Shown: positions 6,542-13,378, counted from the first letter of the stretch. The stretch is DNA of 13,435 bases from Cyclobacteriaceae bacterium (GCA_021648745.1 JAKISE010000090.1:1-13435), one strand, 5' to 3'. Numbers and translations: made by a program. The notes: generated from the letters alone by a model not told the origin.

Positions 6542-6574
6542 ATCAAATTCTATACCCTTAATAGTTGTTTGTAC

Positions 6575-6588
6575 TACTCTTTAGAGTA
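6575..6588. promoter_or_regulatory. Short palindrome TACTCT-TT-AGAGTA
   Basis: Perfect 6-bp arms around TT, 62 bases before the start codon at 6650. Its right end merges into TATAGTTTG, one base longer than a TANNTTTG box. It could be an operator over a weak promoter. No binding protein is known from the sequence. Confidence 0.3.
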
Positions 6589-6611
6589 TAGTTTGGTGTT
6601 GGGTTTATCTG

Positions 6612-6642
6612 TACGTTTAGTAAAAATAATTTACTAAACGTA
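6612..6642. promoter_or_regulatory. Perfect 13-bp inverted repeat just before the start codon at 6650
   Basis: Arms TACGTTTAGTAAA (6612-6624) and TTTACTAAACGTA (6630-6642) are exact reverse complements with loop AATAA. It ends 7 bases before the ATG. As DNA it is an ideal dimeric operator; as RNA it would form a strong hairpin over the region where the ribosome binds. No T-run follows, so it is not a terminator. Confidence 0.6.
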
Positions 6643-6649
6643 AAACTTT

Positions 6650-7966
6650 ATGAAAAAAATGAAACACCTGTGGGTAATTGCCTTAGTTGCCATTGCCACA
6701 AATTGCCAGCAAAATGAAGTGGCTATATGGCCTGATACATTACCGCAAGCGGAGTACACAACCGCCAGAGATATGGTTGCAGTTAATTTTGCAAAAAATT
6801 TAGCCGTAGCACTTAAACAACCAAATGTTAGAAAATTTATTAAAGAGCAAACCACCAAACAGTTCGATGGCGACTATAATTTTTTGTTTGGCACCCATAA
6901 AGACAGTAATATTGCAATAGAAGCAACAAATGGAAGGGTATCAGCAATGAGTTTTAAGGAAATCTTGTTTGGAGAGGAATCTGCTAAAAATGGCCGTGCT
7001 AGTGGCAGTAGTTTTTTAGATTCATTAACCGAAGTATATCCTTTATTACAAATTGCCTTGCCAGAATTGGCCAATGCATCTGCAGAAACTTGGGATGCAG
7101 AAAATGAAATGCCGTTGATTGCTGTTTTACCAGAAAATATTGAAGGCGTAGGAACAGTAACTGCCTACGATTCGGAAGGGAATACACATCAATTAGCAAT
7201 AGATACCGAACCCGATAAATCTGTAATTGTTATTAGTGCAAACGAACGATTAATAGGAGTGCCTAAAAACACCAGTGGCAGGTTTGATGTGCCTTGCTCA
7301 ATTATGCAAGAAGCTTATTATAGCACCCCAACTACTGATTACTATTTTGCTGATTCATATTATGAAGAACTTAACCAATGCTTAATAGGAGGCGGTGGTT
7401 CTGGTGGAGGCGGTTCAGGAGGCGGGGGCGGCTCTGGAGGAGGCTCTTGTACTTGCGATAGAGATTGCAAAAACACCAAAGACGAACTGGTTAATGTTAA
7501 GTTTAAAACAATGTCTACTTTACGCGATGCTGAACCTTGGTTATTGGGTAAAGTTGAATTGATTGCATTGATTTCTATCGGAGACCCTTCTTCTACTGCA
7601 TTTTGGGGGCTAACCAAAACAGCTTATGGTAAAAGGATTGATTTTAGAAGCTGCAATTTTTGGGGAAATTGCACACCTATTTGGCGTAATATAAATACAG
7701 AAATAATTACATGGGATCAAAATGAAATTGGTAACAGAATGAAGTATAGTTGGTATGAAATAGATAGCTCACCCATTAAAGAAATTGAGATAGGGTCTAC
7801 GGTTAAATTTGGGGCTGTTTCGGTTACAGGTAAGGTAAAATTTGATCTTGAAGAAAAAAGACTTGCCTTAGGTGAATCGTATGTTGAATATTGTGATGCT
7901 GCAAATGGGAACGGGTATATGTATAGCTCGGGTACTTTTTTGAACTTTCATGTAAAACAACAATAG
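6650..7966 (+). CDS. Exported protein with (G4S)-like linker and cysteine-rich C-terminal domain, function unknown
   Basis: A 438-residue protein I cannot assign. Residues 1-19 look like a lipoprotein signal (basic start, hydrophobic core, I-A-T-N-C19), although the lipobox is weak because it lacks Leu at -3. The N-terminal domain (about 30-245) has a helical part, N-F-A-K-N-L-A-V-A-L-K and V-R-K-F-I-K-E-Q (46-67), followed by D-G-D-Y-N-F-L-F. Then comes a linker of only Gly and Ser at 247-266, immediately followed by C-T-C-D-R-D-C (267-273). The C-terminal domain (about 278-438) is beta-rich with E-P-W-L-L-G-K-V-E at 295-303 and further cysteines at 335, 341 and 415. After C19 there are eight cysteines (216, 244, 267, 269, 273, 335, 341, 415), which suggests disulfides outside the cytoplasm. 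It heads a run of four exported-protein genes, 22 bases before the next. Confidence 0.8.
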   Translation: MKKMKHLWVIALVAIATNCQQNEVAIWPDTLPQAEYTTARDMVAVNFAKNLAVALKQPNVRKFIKEQTTKQFDGDYNFLFGTHKDSNIAIEATNGRVSAMSFKEILFGEESAKNGRASGSSFLDSLTEVYPLLQIALPELANASAETWDAENEMPLIAVLPENIEGVGTVTAYDSEGNTHQLAIDTEPDKSVIVISANERLIGVPKNTSGRFDVPCSIMQEAYYSTPTTDYYFADSYYEELNQCLIGGGGSGGGGSGGGGGSGGGSCTCDRDCKNTKDELVNVKFKTMSTLRDAEPWLLGKVELIALISIGDPSSTAFWGLTKTAYGKRIDFRSCNFWGNCTPIWRNINTEIITWDQNEIGNRMKYSWYEIDSSPIKEIEIGSTVKFGAVSVTGKVKFDLEEKRLALGESYVEYCDAANGNGYMYSSGTFLNFHVKQQ

Positions 7967-7988
7967 AAAAAATCATTTATTAAAAATA

Positions 7989-8672
7989 ATGAAGAAATTG
8001 ATTTTTATGTTACCAATTTGTGCTTTGTCTTATATGGGCAAAGCACAAATTACTTCTGTTGGTATTACAGCAGGTCTAAATGCTGGAGTAAATAAAACTT
8101 ATACCTTTCAAGCAGGCAATTACAGCATTTTGCTTAATAATATGAATGATATTGGAGGTTTAAATTTTGGTGTTTTTCTTGAGCACAACTTATTTACAAA
8201 GTACAGTTTATCTCATAGTATCATTTTACATCATTATTACCCCAACTATTTTGTAACAGGAAGCCCTGCCGGAAATAGTGGAGGTAGTTCTGCAGTTTTT
8301 GCAGTAACCTATTCTGGCTTACTTAGGTTATTTAATAAAGGAGGAGTAAGGCTTTTAGCAGGGCCTGGTGTTGATATTAATTCATTATCAACAGCCCCTA
8401 TGCCTGATACTACAGACGAAGATTTAAATGAGATTTTAGACCAGCTACAAAATAATGTTAAACCTATTGTTTATTACATAGGCGCAGAACTAGGCTACCG
8501 TGCTGGCAGAATAGATATTGCCTTAAAATACAATTATAGTCTAAACTCTTTTACTCAACCTTTAGCATATCAGGGAGAAACTTACGGTATTCCTACACGT
8601 TCGGCATTTTTATTTCTAAATATCGGCTTTTTAATTTTTGATAAAAATTTAAGAGAATTAAAAAATAAATAA
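7989..8672 (+). CDS. Predicted outer-membrane beta-barrel protein (porin-like)
   Basis: A 227-residue exported protein. The signal peptide M-K-K-L-I-F-M-L-P-I-C-A-L-S-Y-M-G-K-A-Q probably cuts before or after Q20. The mature part alternates short amphipathic strands with Gly and aromatic residues (V-G-I-T-A-G-L-N-A-G-V, G-G-L-N-F-G-V-F, I-G-A-E-L-G-Y-R-A-G), typical of the small barrel proteins common in Bacteroidota. An acidic loop, D-T-T-D-E-D-L-N-E, lies in the middle. No specific substrate can be inferred. The last ~10 residues are polar and basic (D-K-N-L-R-E-L-K-N-K) instead of ending in an aromatic residue. Its stop overlaps the next start by one base (TAATG), so the two are translationally coupled. 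Confidence 0.72.
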   Translation: MKKLIFMLPICALSYMGKAQITSVGITAGLNAGVNKTYTFQAGNYSILLNNMNDIGGLNFGVFLEHNLFTKYSLSHSIILHHYYPNYFVTGSPAGNSGGSSAVFAVTYSGLLRLFNKGGVRLLAGPGVDINSLSTAPMPDTTDEDLNEILDQLQNNVKPIVYYIGAELGYRAGRIDIALKYNYSLNSFTQPLAYQGETYGIPTRSAFLFLNIGFLIFDKNLRELKNK

Positions 8673-9283
8673 TGAAGTATTTTTTCATAGTATTATTTAG
8701 TAGTGTTGCTTTAATTGCTGTAGGGCAGCCAACAGATAAAACGCTTAATAAGCCGAATAGCTGGCGAACCATGGTGGGCTATTCTATGTATGGAGGTGGA
8801 GATATATCAGGGATAACTGTAATGAACGAGTATAACCGATACCTAACCCCACATATACGGGTTGCCCCCAATTTTAAGTTTAGCTCGGCAAAATTTATTA
8901 ACCGAACTAAAGGTGGTCTTAATAATCAAGATGATGATTTTTTATCCCAACAAGCTGCCATCTTTGAATTGGGAGCTATGGGGTATTACGAATATTTAAA
9001 CCCCAACAAATCTGGTTTAGAATTTGGGGTTGGCTTATTCTATAGAAATTTACAGCATACTTTTAGTACAGGACCATATACAACATTACTTTACGATGAT
9101 TTTAAACTAAATGAAAACTCTGTAGGAGAATACTCAGAAAACACGTTTGGGTTTAATATATCCATTGGTTTTATAATTAGTATAAGCGAAATTATTACCT
9201 TAAATTTTAACGGTATTGCACAAAGCGATACGGGCAGCAACACCGGCTTTGGTGGCTTTGGTGGGCTAAGTATTAAGTTTTAG
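8672..9283 (+). CDS. Predicted outer-membrane beta-barrel protein with C-terminal Phe
   Basis: A 203-residue exported protein of no named family. The signal peptide (residues 1-19, M-K-Y-F-F-I-V-L-F-S-S-V-A-L-I-A-V-G-Q) is followed by strand-forming segments such as M-V-G-Y-S-M-Y-G-G-G-D-I, F-E-L-G-A-M-G-Y-Y-E-Y and L-E-F-G-V-G-L-F-Y. The C-terminus, G-G-L-S-I-K-F, ends in Phe, the usual recognition signal for barrel insertion by the BAM complex. The ATG shares one base with the stop of the preceding gene. It lies in the middle of the 6650-9714 run; the next gene is 17 bases on. Confidence 0.72.
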   Translation: MKYFFIVLFSSVALIAVGQPTDKTLNKPNSWRTMVGYSMYGGGDISGITVMNEYNRYLTPHIRVAPNFKFSSAKFINRTKGGLNNQDDDFLSQQAAIFELGAMGYYEYLNPNKSGLEFGVGLFYRNLQHTFSTGPYTTLLYDDFKLNENSVGEYSENTFGFNISIGFIISISEIITLNFNGIAQSDTGSNTGFGGFGGLSIKF

Positions 9284-9300
9284 AACTTACAATAATAGCA

Positions 9301-9714
9301 ATGAAACAAATTACAGCAATACTATTTTTTATTGCTCCCTCTATGGCATTTGCGCAATTTGGAGTAGCATATCACCAATCAAACCTTCCTTTTGTTGGAA
9401 TTAACTACGAGATAGGCGAAAAAATTAGACCTGAAGTTAGAATTGGAACAGATAGCTTTATTGAGGATATTAGTTTTGAAGCAGTAGTTACCTATGACAT
9501 TCTTAATAAACAAAATTTCGAACTGTATGCTGGTGTTGGTGTAAGAACAGAAGATTTTGGAGGCATTGTTATTCCTGTTGGGGTAAACATATATCCTTTT
9601 ACATTCGAAAACTTTGGTTTCCATATAGAACTCGCACCCATACTTGGCGATTCTCAAGTATTAAGAGGCAGCTGGGGAATTAGGTATAGGTTTCTTAAAG
9701 AAAGCACTAATTAG
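9301..9714 (+). CDS. Small predicted outer-membrane protein
   Basis: A 137-residue exported protein. The signal peptide M-K-Q-I-T-A-I-L-F-F-I-A-P-S-M-A-F-A-Q cuts after A18. The mature ~119 residues alternate strands with turns (F-G-V-A-Y-H-Q-S, P-F-V-G-I-N-Y-E-I, L-Y-A-G-V-G-V-R, F-G-F-H-I-E-L-A-P-I, W-G-I-R-Y-R-F). This is consistent with an eight-stranded barrel, though the C-terminus carries six polar residues after R-Y-R-F. It ends the plus-strand run. Its stop codon overlaps that of nadC on the other strand by four bases, leaving no room for an intergenic terminator. Function unknown. Confidence 0.7.
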   Translation: MKQITAILFFIAPSMAFAQFGVAYHQSNLPFVGINYEIGEKIRPEVRIGTDSFIEDISFEAVVTYDILNKQNFELYAGVGVRTEDFGGIVIPVGVNIYPFTFENFGFHIELAPILGDSQVLRGSWGIRYRFLKESTN

Positions 9715-10562
9715 ACCGCCTTCAAGCTCATATCCAAACTTTTATAGCTATGGGTAAGAGCACCTACTGATATATAATCCACTCCACTTGCGGCAACGGT
9801 TTCTATGGTTTGCTCAGTAATGCCTCCACTGGCTTCGGTTCTATATTTTCCACCAATAAGCTCAACAGCCTTTTTCATTAAAGAAGGGCTCATATTATCG
9901 AGCATAATAAAATCAATGCCTCCTGCATCAAGTACTTGCTTTACTTCATCAAGGTTACGAGTTTCAACTTCTATTTGCAGGTCTAAATTGTTCGTTGCAA
10001 GGTATTTCTGTGTTTCTTGAATGGCTTTGTCTATTCCACCTGCAAAATCAATATGGTTATCTTTTAACATTATCATATCGTATAAGGCAAACCTATGGTT
10101 TTGGCCACCACCGATTTGCACAGCCCATTTCTCCATCATTCTAAAATTAGGGGTGGTTTTGCGGGTATCTAATAACTGTGCTTTATGAGAAGAAATTAAT
10201 TGCGAAAGGTGATTCGTATAAGTGGCTATACCACTCATTCGCTGCATACAGTTAAGTACCAGTCGCTCTGCTGTTAAAATTGATTGGGCACTACCACTAA
10301 CTATAAAAATAACATCCCCTATTTTCACAGCCTCCCCTTCTTTAAAAAAGAATGATATTTTTAATGAAGAATCTACTTGTCTAAAAATTTTCTCCGCAAT
10401 CTCAATCCCTGCTATAATGCCCTCATCTTTCATAATCACTTGGGCCGTATTCTGAGTTCCCTTGGGTATAGAAGCTAATGAAGAGTAATCTCCTGGCCCC
10501 ACATCTTCTTGCAAAGCAGAGGTAATAAATTCTCCTATGGCTTCTTCGGTTTTATAATTCAT
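9711..10562 (-). CDS. nadC: Nicotinate-nucleotide pyrophosphorylase (carboxylating)
   Basis: NadC (quinolinate phosphoribosyltransferase) converts quinolinate and PRPP to nicotinate mononucleotide, CO2 and pyrophosphate in de novo NAD synthesis. At 283 residues it is full length. Family motifs are in order: E-D-V-G-P-G-D at 19-25, A-E-R-L-V-L-N-C-M-Q-R-M-S-G-I-A-T at 98-113, D-T-R-K-T-T-P at 132-138, G-G-G-Q-N-H-R-F at 151-158, L-K-D-N-H at 166-170, E-V-E-T at 198-201, M-L-D-N-M at 220-224, A-S-G-G-I at 244-248 and V-G-A-L-T-H-S at 266-272. Catalytic and PRPP-contacting residues look intact. It lies downstream of the DUF4783 gene, separated by a palindromic repeat, and is probably transcribed with it. 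nadA and nadB are not in the window. Confidence 0.97.
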   Translation of the reverse strand: MNYKTEEAIGEFITSALQEDVGPGDYSSLASIPKGTQNTAQVIMKDEGIIAGIEIAEKIFRQVDSSLKISFFFKEGEAVKIGDVIFIVSGSAQSILTAERLVLNCMQRMSGIATYTNHLSQLISSHKAQLLDTRKTTPNFRMMEKWAVQIGGGQNHRFALYDMIMLKDNHIDFAGGIDKAIQETQKYLATNNLDLQIEVETRNLDEVKQVLDAGGIDFIMLDNMSPSLMKKAVELIGGKYRTEASGGITEQTIETVAASGVDYISVGALTHSYKSLDMSLKAV

Positions 10563-10573
10563 TGCAGTTTAAA

Positions 10574-10680
10574 CGTCATTGCGAGCAAGGTGAAGCAACC
10601 TATTGTTTTGATAAGGTGCTTCGAAAACACAAAATTAAGTATTTAAAGAAACAAAATAAGGTAGAGGCTCAGCAATGACG
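10574..10680. repeat. Intergenic palindromic repeat, copy 2 (REP/MITE-like)
   Basis: The outer ends CGTCATTGCGAGC (10574-10586) and the reverse complement GCTCAGCAATGACG at the right end form an imperfect inverted repeat with one bulged base; the terminal CGTCATTG / CAATGACG is perfect. An inner hairpin is GAAGCAACCT (10592-10601) against AGGTGCTTC (10614-10622). It has the same design as the repeat at 4923-5053 and again fills the gap between two minus-strand genes, here DUF4783 and nadC. The right part (10625-10665) is plain AT-rich sequence. Confidence 0.75.
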
Positions 10681-10691
10681 AAAAGAGAAAT

Positions 10692-11093
10692 TTATTCCTT
10701 TACAAAACTCATCTCATGAATTTTAAATTGGTCATTCACTTTCTTCAATCGAATCCAAACTCTAAAATTAGAATCTATAGTTACATATTCTCCAATGGCA
10801 TAAATGAGTCCATTTTCTGAGGATCCTTCGTGGTTAATTTGAAACGACTTAGGGGGGTTCTCCTTAAAATAGTTTTTTAAAACACCTTCTGCTTGCGAAT
10901 GACTATAGGAGCCTTCTTTCCCGTTGATGTTCAAGTCAACTTTATCGTTTAAAAACTTAGAAAGTTCATTGGCATTGCCTACTTCTAGCACTCGCTTAAC
11001 TTGGCCGACCGTTTCATTCTGCGCAAAAACGTTAATTGATGATAGTATTAACAAGCTAAGCAAAAATATTTGACTTTTTTTTGATGGTTTCAT
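10692..11093 (-). CDS. DUF4783 family exported protein
   Basis: About 133 residues when started at the ATG at 11093. The frame extends upstream to a TTG at 11123, but the ATG gives a clean signal peptide, M-K-P-S-K-K-S-Q-I-F-L-L-S-L-L-I-L, ending at V-F-A-Q. The mature part is an NTF2-like cystatin-shaped domain typical of DUF4783: L-S-K-F-L-N-D-K-V-D-L-N-I, Y-S-H-S-Q-A-E-G-V-L-K-N-Y-F, P-P-K-S-F-Q-I-N-H-E-G, I-Y-A-I-G-E-Y, and F-R-V-W-I-R-L-K-K-V-N-D-Q-F-K-I-H-E. Its function is unknown. Being next to nadC matches a gene order I recall from other Bacteroidota. A good promoter lies 52 bases upstream of the ATG and the gene is divergent from gpmI. Confidence 0.82.
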   Translation of the reverse strand: MKPSKKSQIFLLSLLILSSINVFAQNETVGQVKRVLEVGNANELSKFLNDKVDLNINGKEGSYSHSQAEGVLKNYFKENPPKSFQINHEGSSENGLIYAIGEYVTIDSNFRVWIRLKKVNDQFKIHEMSFVKE

Positions 11094-11144
11094 AAGGTTA
11101 AAATAAGACTTTAATTTAGCCAATTTCTAATCTAATAGTCTAAA

Positions 11145-11175
11145 CAAAGCTACTCTTCTATATGTATATTTGCAA
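11145..11175 (-). promoter_or_regulatory. Bacteroidota-type promoter for DUF4783-nadC
   Basis: On the minus strand TTG (11173-11175), 20 bases, then TAGCTTTG (11145-11152). The -7 box has the same sequence as the promoter at 5556-5563. It supports the ATG at 11093 with a leader of about 45 bases. Its TTG directly abuts the candidate -7 box of gpmI on the other strand. Confidence 0.65.
11165..11172 (+). promoter_or_regulatory. Candidate -7 box for gpmI
   Basis: TATATTTG matches TANNTTTG, 50 bases before the ATG at 11222. No TTG stands at the usual distance upstream. It touches the -33 TTG of the divergent DUF4783 promoter, so RNA polymerase could hardly occupy both at once. Confidence 0.4.
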
Positions 11176-11221
11176 CTCGTTGGCAATCGGAAATAATTGC
11201 ACACATGCTTTTAATATATAA

Positions 11222-12736
11222 ATGATAATGAATAAGAAAGTTCTACTAATGATTTTGGATGGTTGGGGAATTGCAAAAAACAAATCCGTATCTGCCATAG
11301 ATGCTGCTAATACTCCTTTTGTTGATGGTTTATATAAGAAATACCCTCATTCAACACTAGAAGCCTCGGGTTTGGCTGTTGGCTTGCCCGAAGGGCAAAT
11401 GGGGAACTCAGAAGTAGGCCATATGAATATTGGAGCAGGCCGTGTAGTGTATCAAGATTTGGTAAAAATAAATAAAGCAGTTGAAGACGGATCCATTGAG
11501 CAAAATGAAGGTATTAAAAATGCCTTTGAGTTTGCCAAACAACATAATAAAGATGTCCATTTTATTGGGCTAGTTTCCGATGGCGGTGTGCATTCGCATA
11601 TTAACCATTTAAAAGGCTTATGTACTGCAGCAAGTAATCAAGGACTTATCAACGTGTTTGTGCATGCTTTTACAGATGGCAGAGACACCGACCCTAAAAG
11701 TGGGTTGGGGTTTTTAACGGAACTTGAAGAGCATATGAACAAGACTACCGGAAGAATAGCCACTATTACAGGTAGGTATTTTGCTATGGACCGAGATAAC
11801 CGATGGGAACGTGTAAAATTAGCCTACGATGCTATGACCAAGAGCCTTGGCAAGGCCAGTACTAATTGGAAGGAAGCTGTAGAAACTTCGTACCAAGAGA
11901 ATGTTACGGATGAATTTATAAAGCCAATTATTATTGCTGAAACAGAACCTATTAAAGAAGGTGATGTGGTTATCAATTTTAACTTTAGAACGGATAGAGG
12001 AAGAGAAATAACCCAAGCCTTAACTCAGAAAAATTTTCCTGAGCAAGCCATGAGTAAGCTTAGCTTATACTATGTTACCATGACCAATTATGACAATAGT
12101 TTTGTAGATGTTAAAGTGGCGTATGATAAGGACAATTTAGAAAATACCTTAGGCGAAGTACTAAGCGATAATGGATTAAAGCAAATTAGAATTGCCGAAA
12201 CAGAAAAATACCCACACGTAACTTTTTTCTTCTCTGGTGGTAAAGAGGCCCCTTTCAAAGGAGAATCGAGGTTATTATGCCCTTCGCCAAAAGTAGCTAC
12301 TTACGATTTACAACCCGAAATGAGTGCTGCTGATATTACTGCCAAAATTATTCCTGAGCTAGAAGCCACGTCTGCTGATTTTATTTGCCTCAATTTTGCC
12401 AACCCTGATATGGTTGGTCATACAGGTGTGTTTGAAGCTGCAGTAAAAGCATGTGAAACGGTAGATACGGAAGCTAAAAAAGTAGCTACTGCTGCCTTAG
12501 CAAGTGATTATAGCATCATTATAATTGCCGACCACGGCAACCCCGACATTATGCTTAACCCTGATGGATCACCAAATACGGCTCATACAACTAACTTAGT
12601 GCCTTGCATTTTGCTTTCTAACAATTCAACATATCACATAAAAGATGGGAAACTTGGTGATTTGGCACCAACTATCTTAACGCTTATGGGTGTAGATATT
12701 CCGAATGAGATGACAGGTGAAATTTTAGTTAATTAA
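11222..12736 (+). CDS. gpmI: 2,3-bisphosphoglycerate-independent phosphoglycerate mutase
   Basis: GpmI interconverts 3- and 2-phosphoglycerate in glycolysis and gluconeogenesis through a phosphoserine, using two Mn(II) ions. The 504 residues are the usual length. The N-terminal M-I-L-D-G-W-G (10-16) carries a metal Asp. G-Q-M-G-N-S-E-V-G-H-M-N-I-G-A-G-R (58-74) carries catalytic Ser63. G-V-H-S-H-I-N-H (122-129), D-G-R-D-T-D-P (152-158) and F-N-F-R-T-D-R-G-R-E-I form the substrate site. A-D-H-G-N-P-D and H-T-T-N-L-V-P near the end complete the phosphatase-like metal site. Two ATGs lie two codons apart (11222 and 11228); the second gives the more usual start MNKKVLLMILDGWG. The stop overlaps the next gene by one base. 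Confidence 0.97.
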   Translation: MIMNKKVLLMILDGWGIAKNKSVSAIDAANTPFVDGLYKKYPHSTLEASGLAVGLPEGQMGNSEVGHMNIGAGRVVYQDLVKINKAVEDGSIEQNEGIKNAFEFAKQHNKDVHFIGLVSDGGVHSHINHLKGLCTAASNQGLINVFVHAFTDGRDTDPKSGLGFLTELEEHMNKTTGRIATITGRYFAMDRDNRWERVKLAYDAMTKSLGKASTNWKEAVETSYQENVTDEFIKPIIIAETEPIKEGDVVINFNFRTDRGREITQALTQKNFPEQAMSKLSLYYVTMTNYDNSFVDVKVAYDKDNLENTLGEVLSDNGLKQIRIAETEKYPHVTFFFSGGKEAPFKGESRLLCPSPKVATYDLQPEMSAADITAKIIPELEATSADFICLNFANPDMVGHTGVFEAAVKACETVDTEAKKVATAALASDYSIIIIADHGNPDIMLNPDGSPNTAHTTNLVPCILLSNNSTYHIKDGKLGDLAPTILTLMGVDIPNEMTGEILVN

Positions 12737-13326
12737 TGAGAATTTTAGGTTTTTTATCGACCCTATTGGTGATGCAATGTACCTCACCAGAAGCAAACAC
12801 AGGTAGTAGTGCCTCTTATTTTGATGTAACCTCATTTACTCAAAACCTTATTGAACAACAGTTTCAAAGAGGTGCATCGGTTGTAAAAACCACCAATGTA
12901 AATGGCGTGATAGAAGAAAGATTGATTTCTGATACTGATTCGCTTTTTTGGGTAACAGAACTTACTCCTTTATTAAATGCTGATATAAATAAACCATCAT
13001 TAAAAGAGGCCTACTTAGTAGAAATAGAAGTTGAGGAAGTTAACAGCAATCTTTTAAAAACCATTTATTCAGCTCAACCTTCTTTAAAAAGCAAAGTAAA
13101 GCTTATTGAAATAAAGTACTTAGGAAAACCAGAAGAGGTGCGGCAAATATTCGCAGTTATGCAGACTGACAACCCTGTGTATTCTACTCACCAAAGCATT
13201 CATATTTGGATTAATAACCAAGAAGGAAAATTAATAATCGATTCTTTAAAGATAGAAGGGTTTAACAAAACAGTGTTATTGGATTCCATGGTGTACTCTT
13301 CTACTATAAACCTGAGTTCGGGATAA
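12736..13326 (+). CDS. Small putative lipoprotein coupled to gpmI
   Basis: A 196-residue protein of no family I recognise. A short signal (M-R-I-L-G-F-L-S-T-L-L-V-M-Q-C15) ends in a cysteine followed by T-S-P-E-A-N-T-G-S-S-A-S, a typical flexible lipoprotein tether, although Met-Gln before the Cys is not an ideal lipobox. The mature domain (about 28-190) alternates helices and strands: F-T-Q-N-L-I-E-Q-Q-F, V-V-K-T-T-N-V-N-G, S-L-F-W-V-T-E-L-T-P-L-L-N-A-D-I-N-K-P-S, and I-H-I-W-I-N-N-Q-E-G-K-L-I-I-D-S-L-K-I-E-G. It is probably anchored on the periplasmic face or the surface. The ATG overlaps the gpmI stop (TAATG), so the two are co-translated, although a link to glycolysis is not obvious. Confidence 0.8.
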   Translation: MRILGFLSTLLVMQCTSPEANTGSSASYFDVTSFTQNLIEQQFQRGASVVKTTNVNGVIEERLISDTDSLFWVTELTPLLNADINKPSLKEAYLVEIEVEEVNSNLLKTIYSAQPSLKSKVKLIEIKYLGKPEEVRQIFAVMQTDNPVYSTHQSIHIWINNQEGKLIIDSLKIEGFNKTVLLDSMVYSSTINLSSG

Positions 13327-13359
13327 GGAATAGCTGCCAGAAAATAAAATAGTAGGTGA

Positions 13360-13378
13360 GCTTTTTAATATAAAAAGC
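13360..13378. terminator. AT-rich hairpin after the gpmI-lipoprotein pair
   Basis: GCTTTTT (13360-13366) and AAAAAGC (13372-13378) are perfect 7-bp arms around AATAT, 33 bases after the lipoprotein stop. There is little GC in the stem and no T-run follows on the plus strand, so it is at best a weak terminator. Confidence 0.3.

Noticed and set aside
6634..7199. Three minus-strand open frames of 66-74 residues.
   Set aside because: They overlap the well-supported exported-protein gene, and their sequences look like antisense translation with no domain pattern.
7360..7617. Minus-strand open frame of 85 residues with a proline-rich run.
   Set aside because: The poly-proline is only the antisense of the Gly-Ser linker; the frame lies wholly inside the plus-strand gene and has no promoter or start context.
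7989..9714. Treating the barrel run as a SusC/SusD polysaccharide-utilisation locus.
   Set aside because: No TonB-dependent receptor-sized gene, SusD-like protein or glycoside hydrolase is present; the barrels are only 137-227 residues.
11094..11123. Ten-residue N-terminal extension of the DUF4783 protein from a TTG codon.
   Set aside because: The ATG at 11093 gives a normal signal peptide directly, whereas the extension would bury it.
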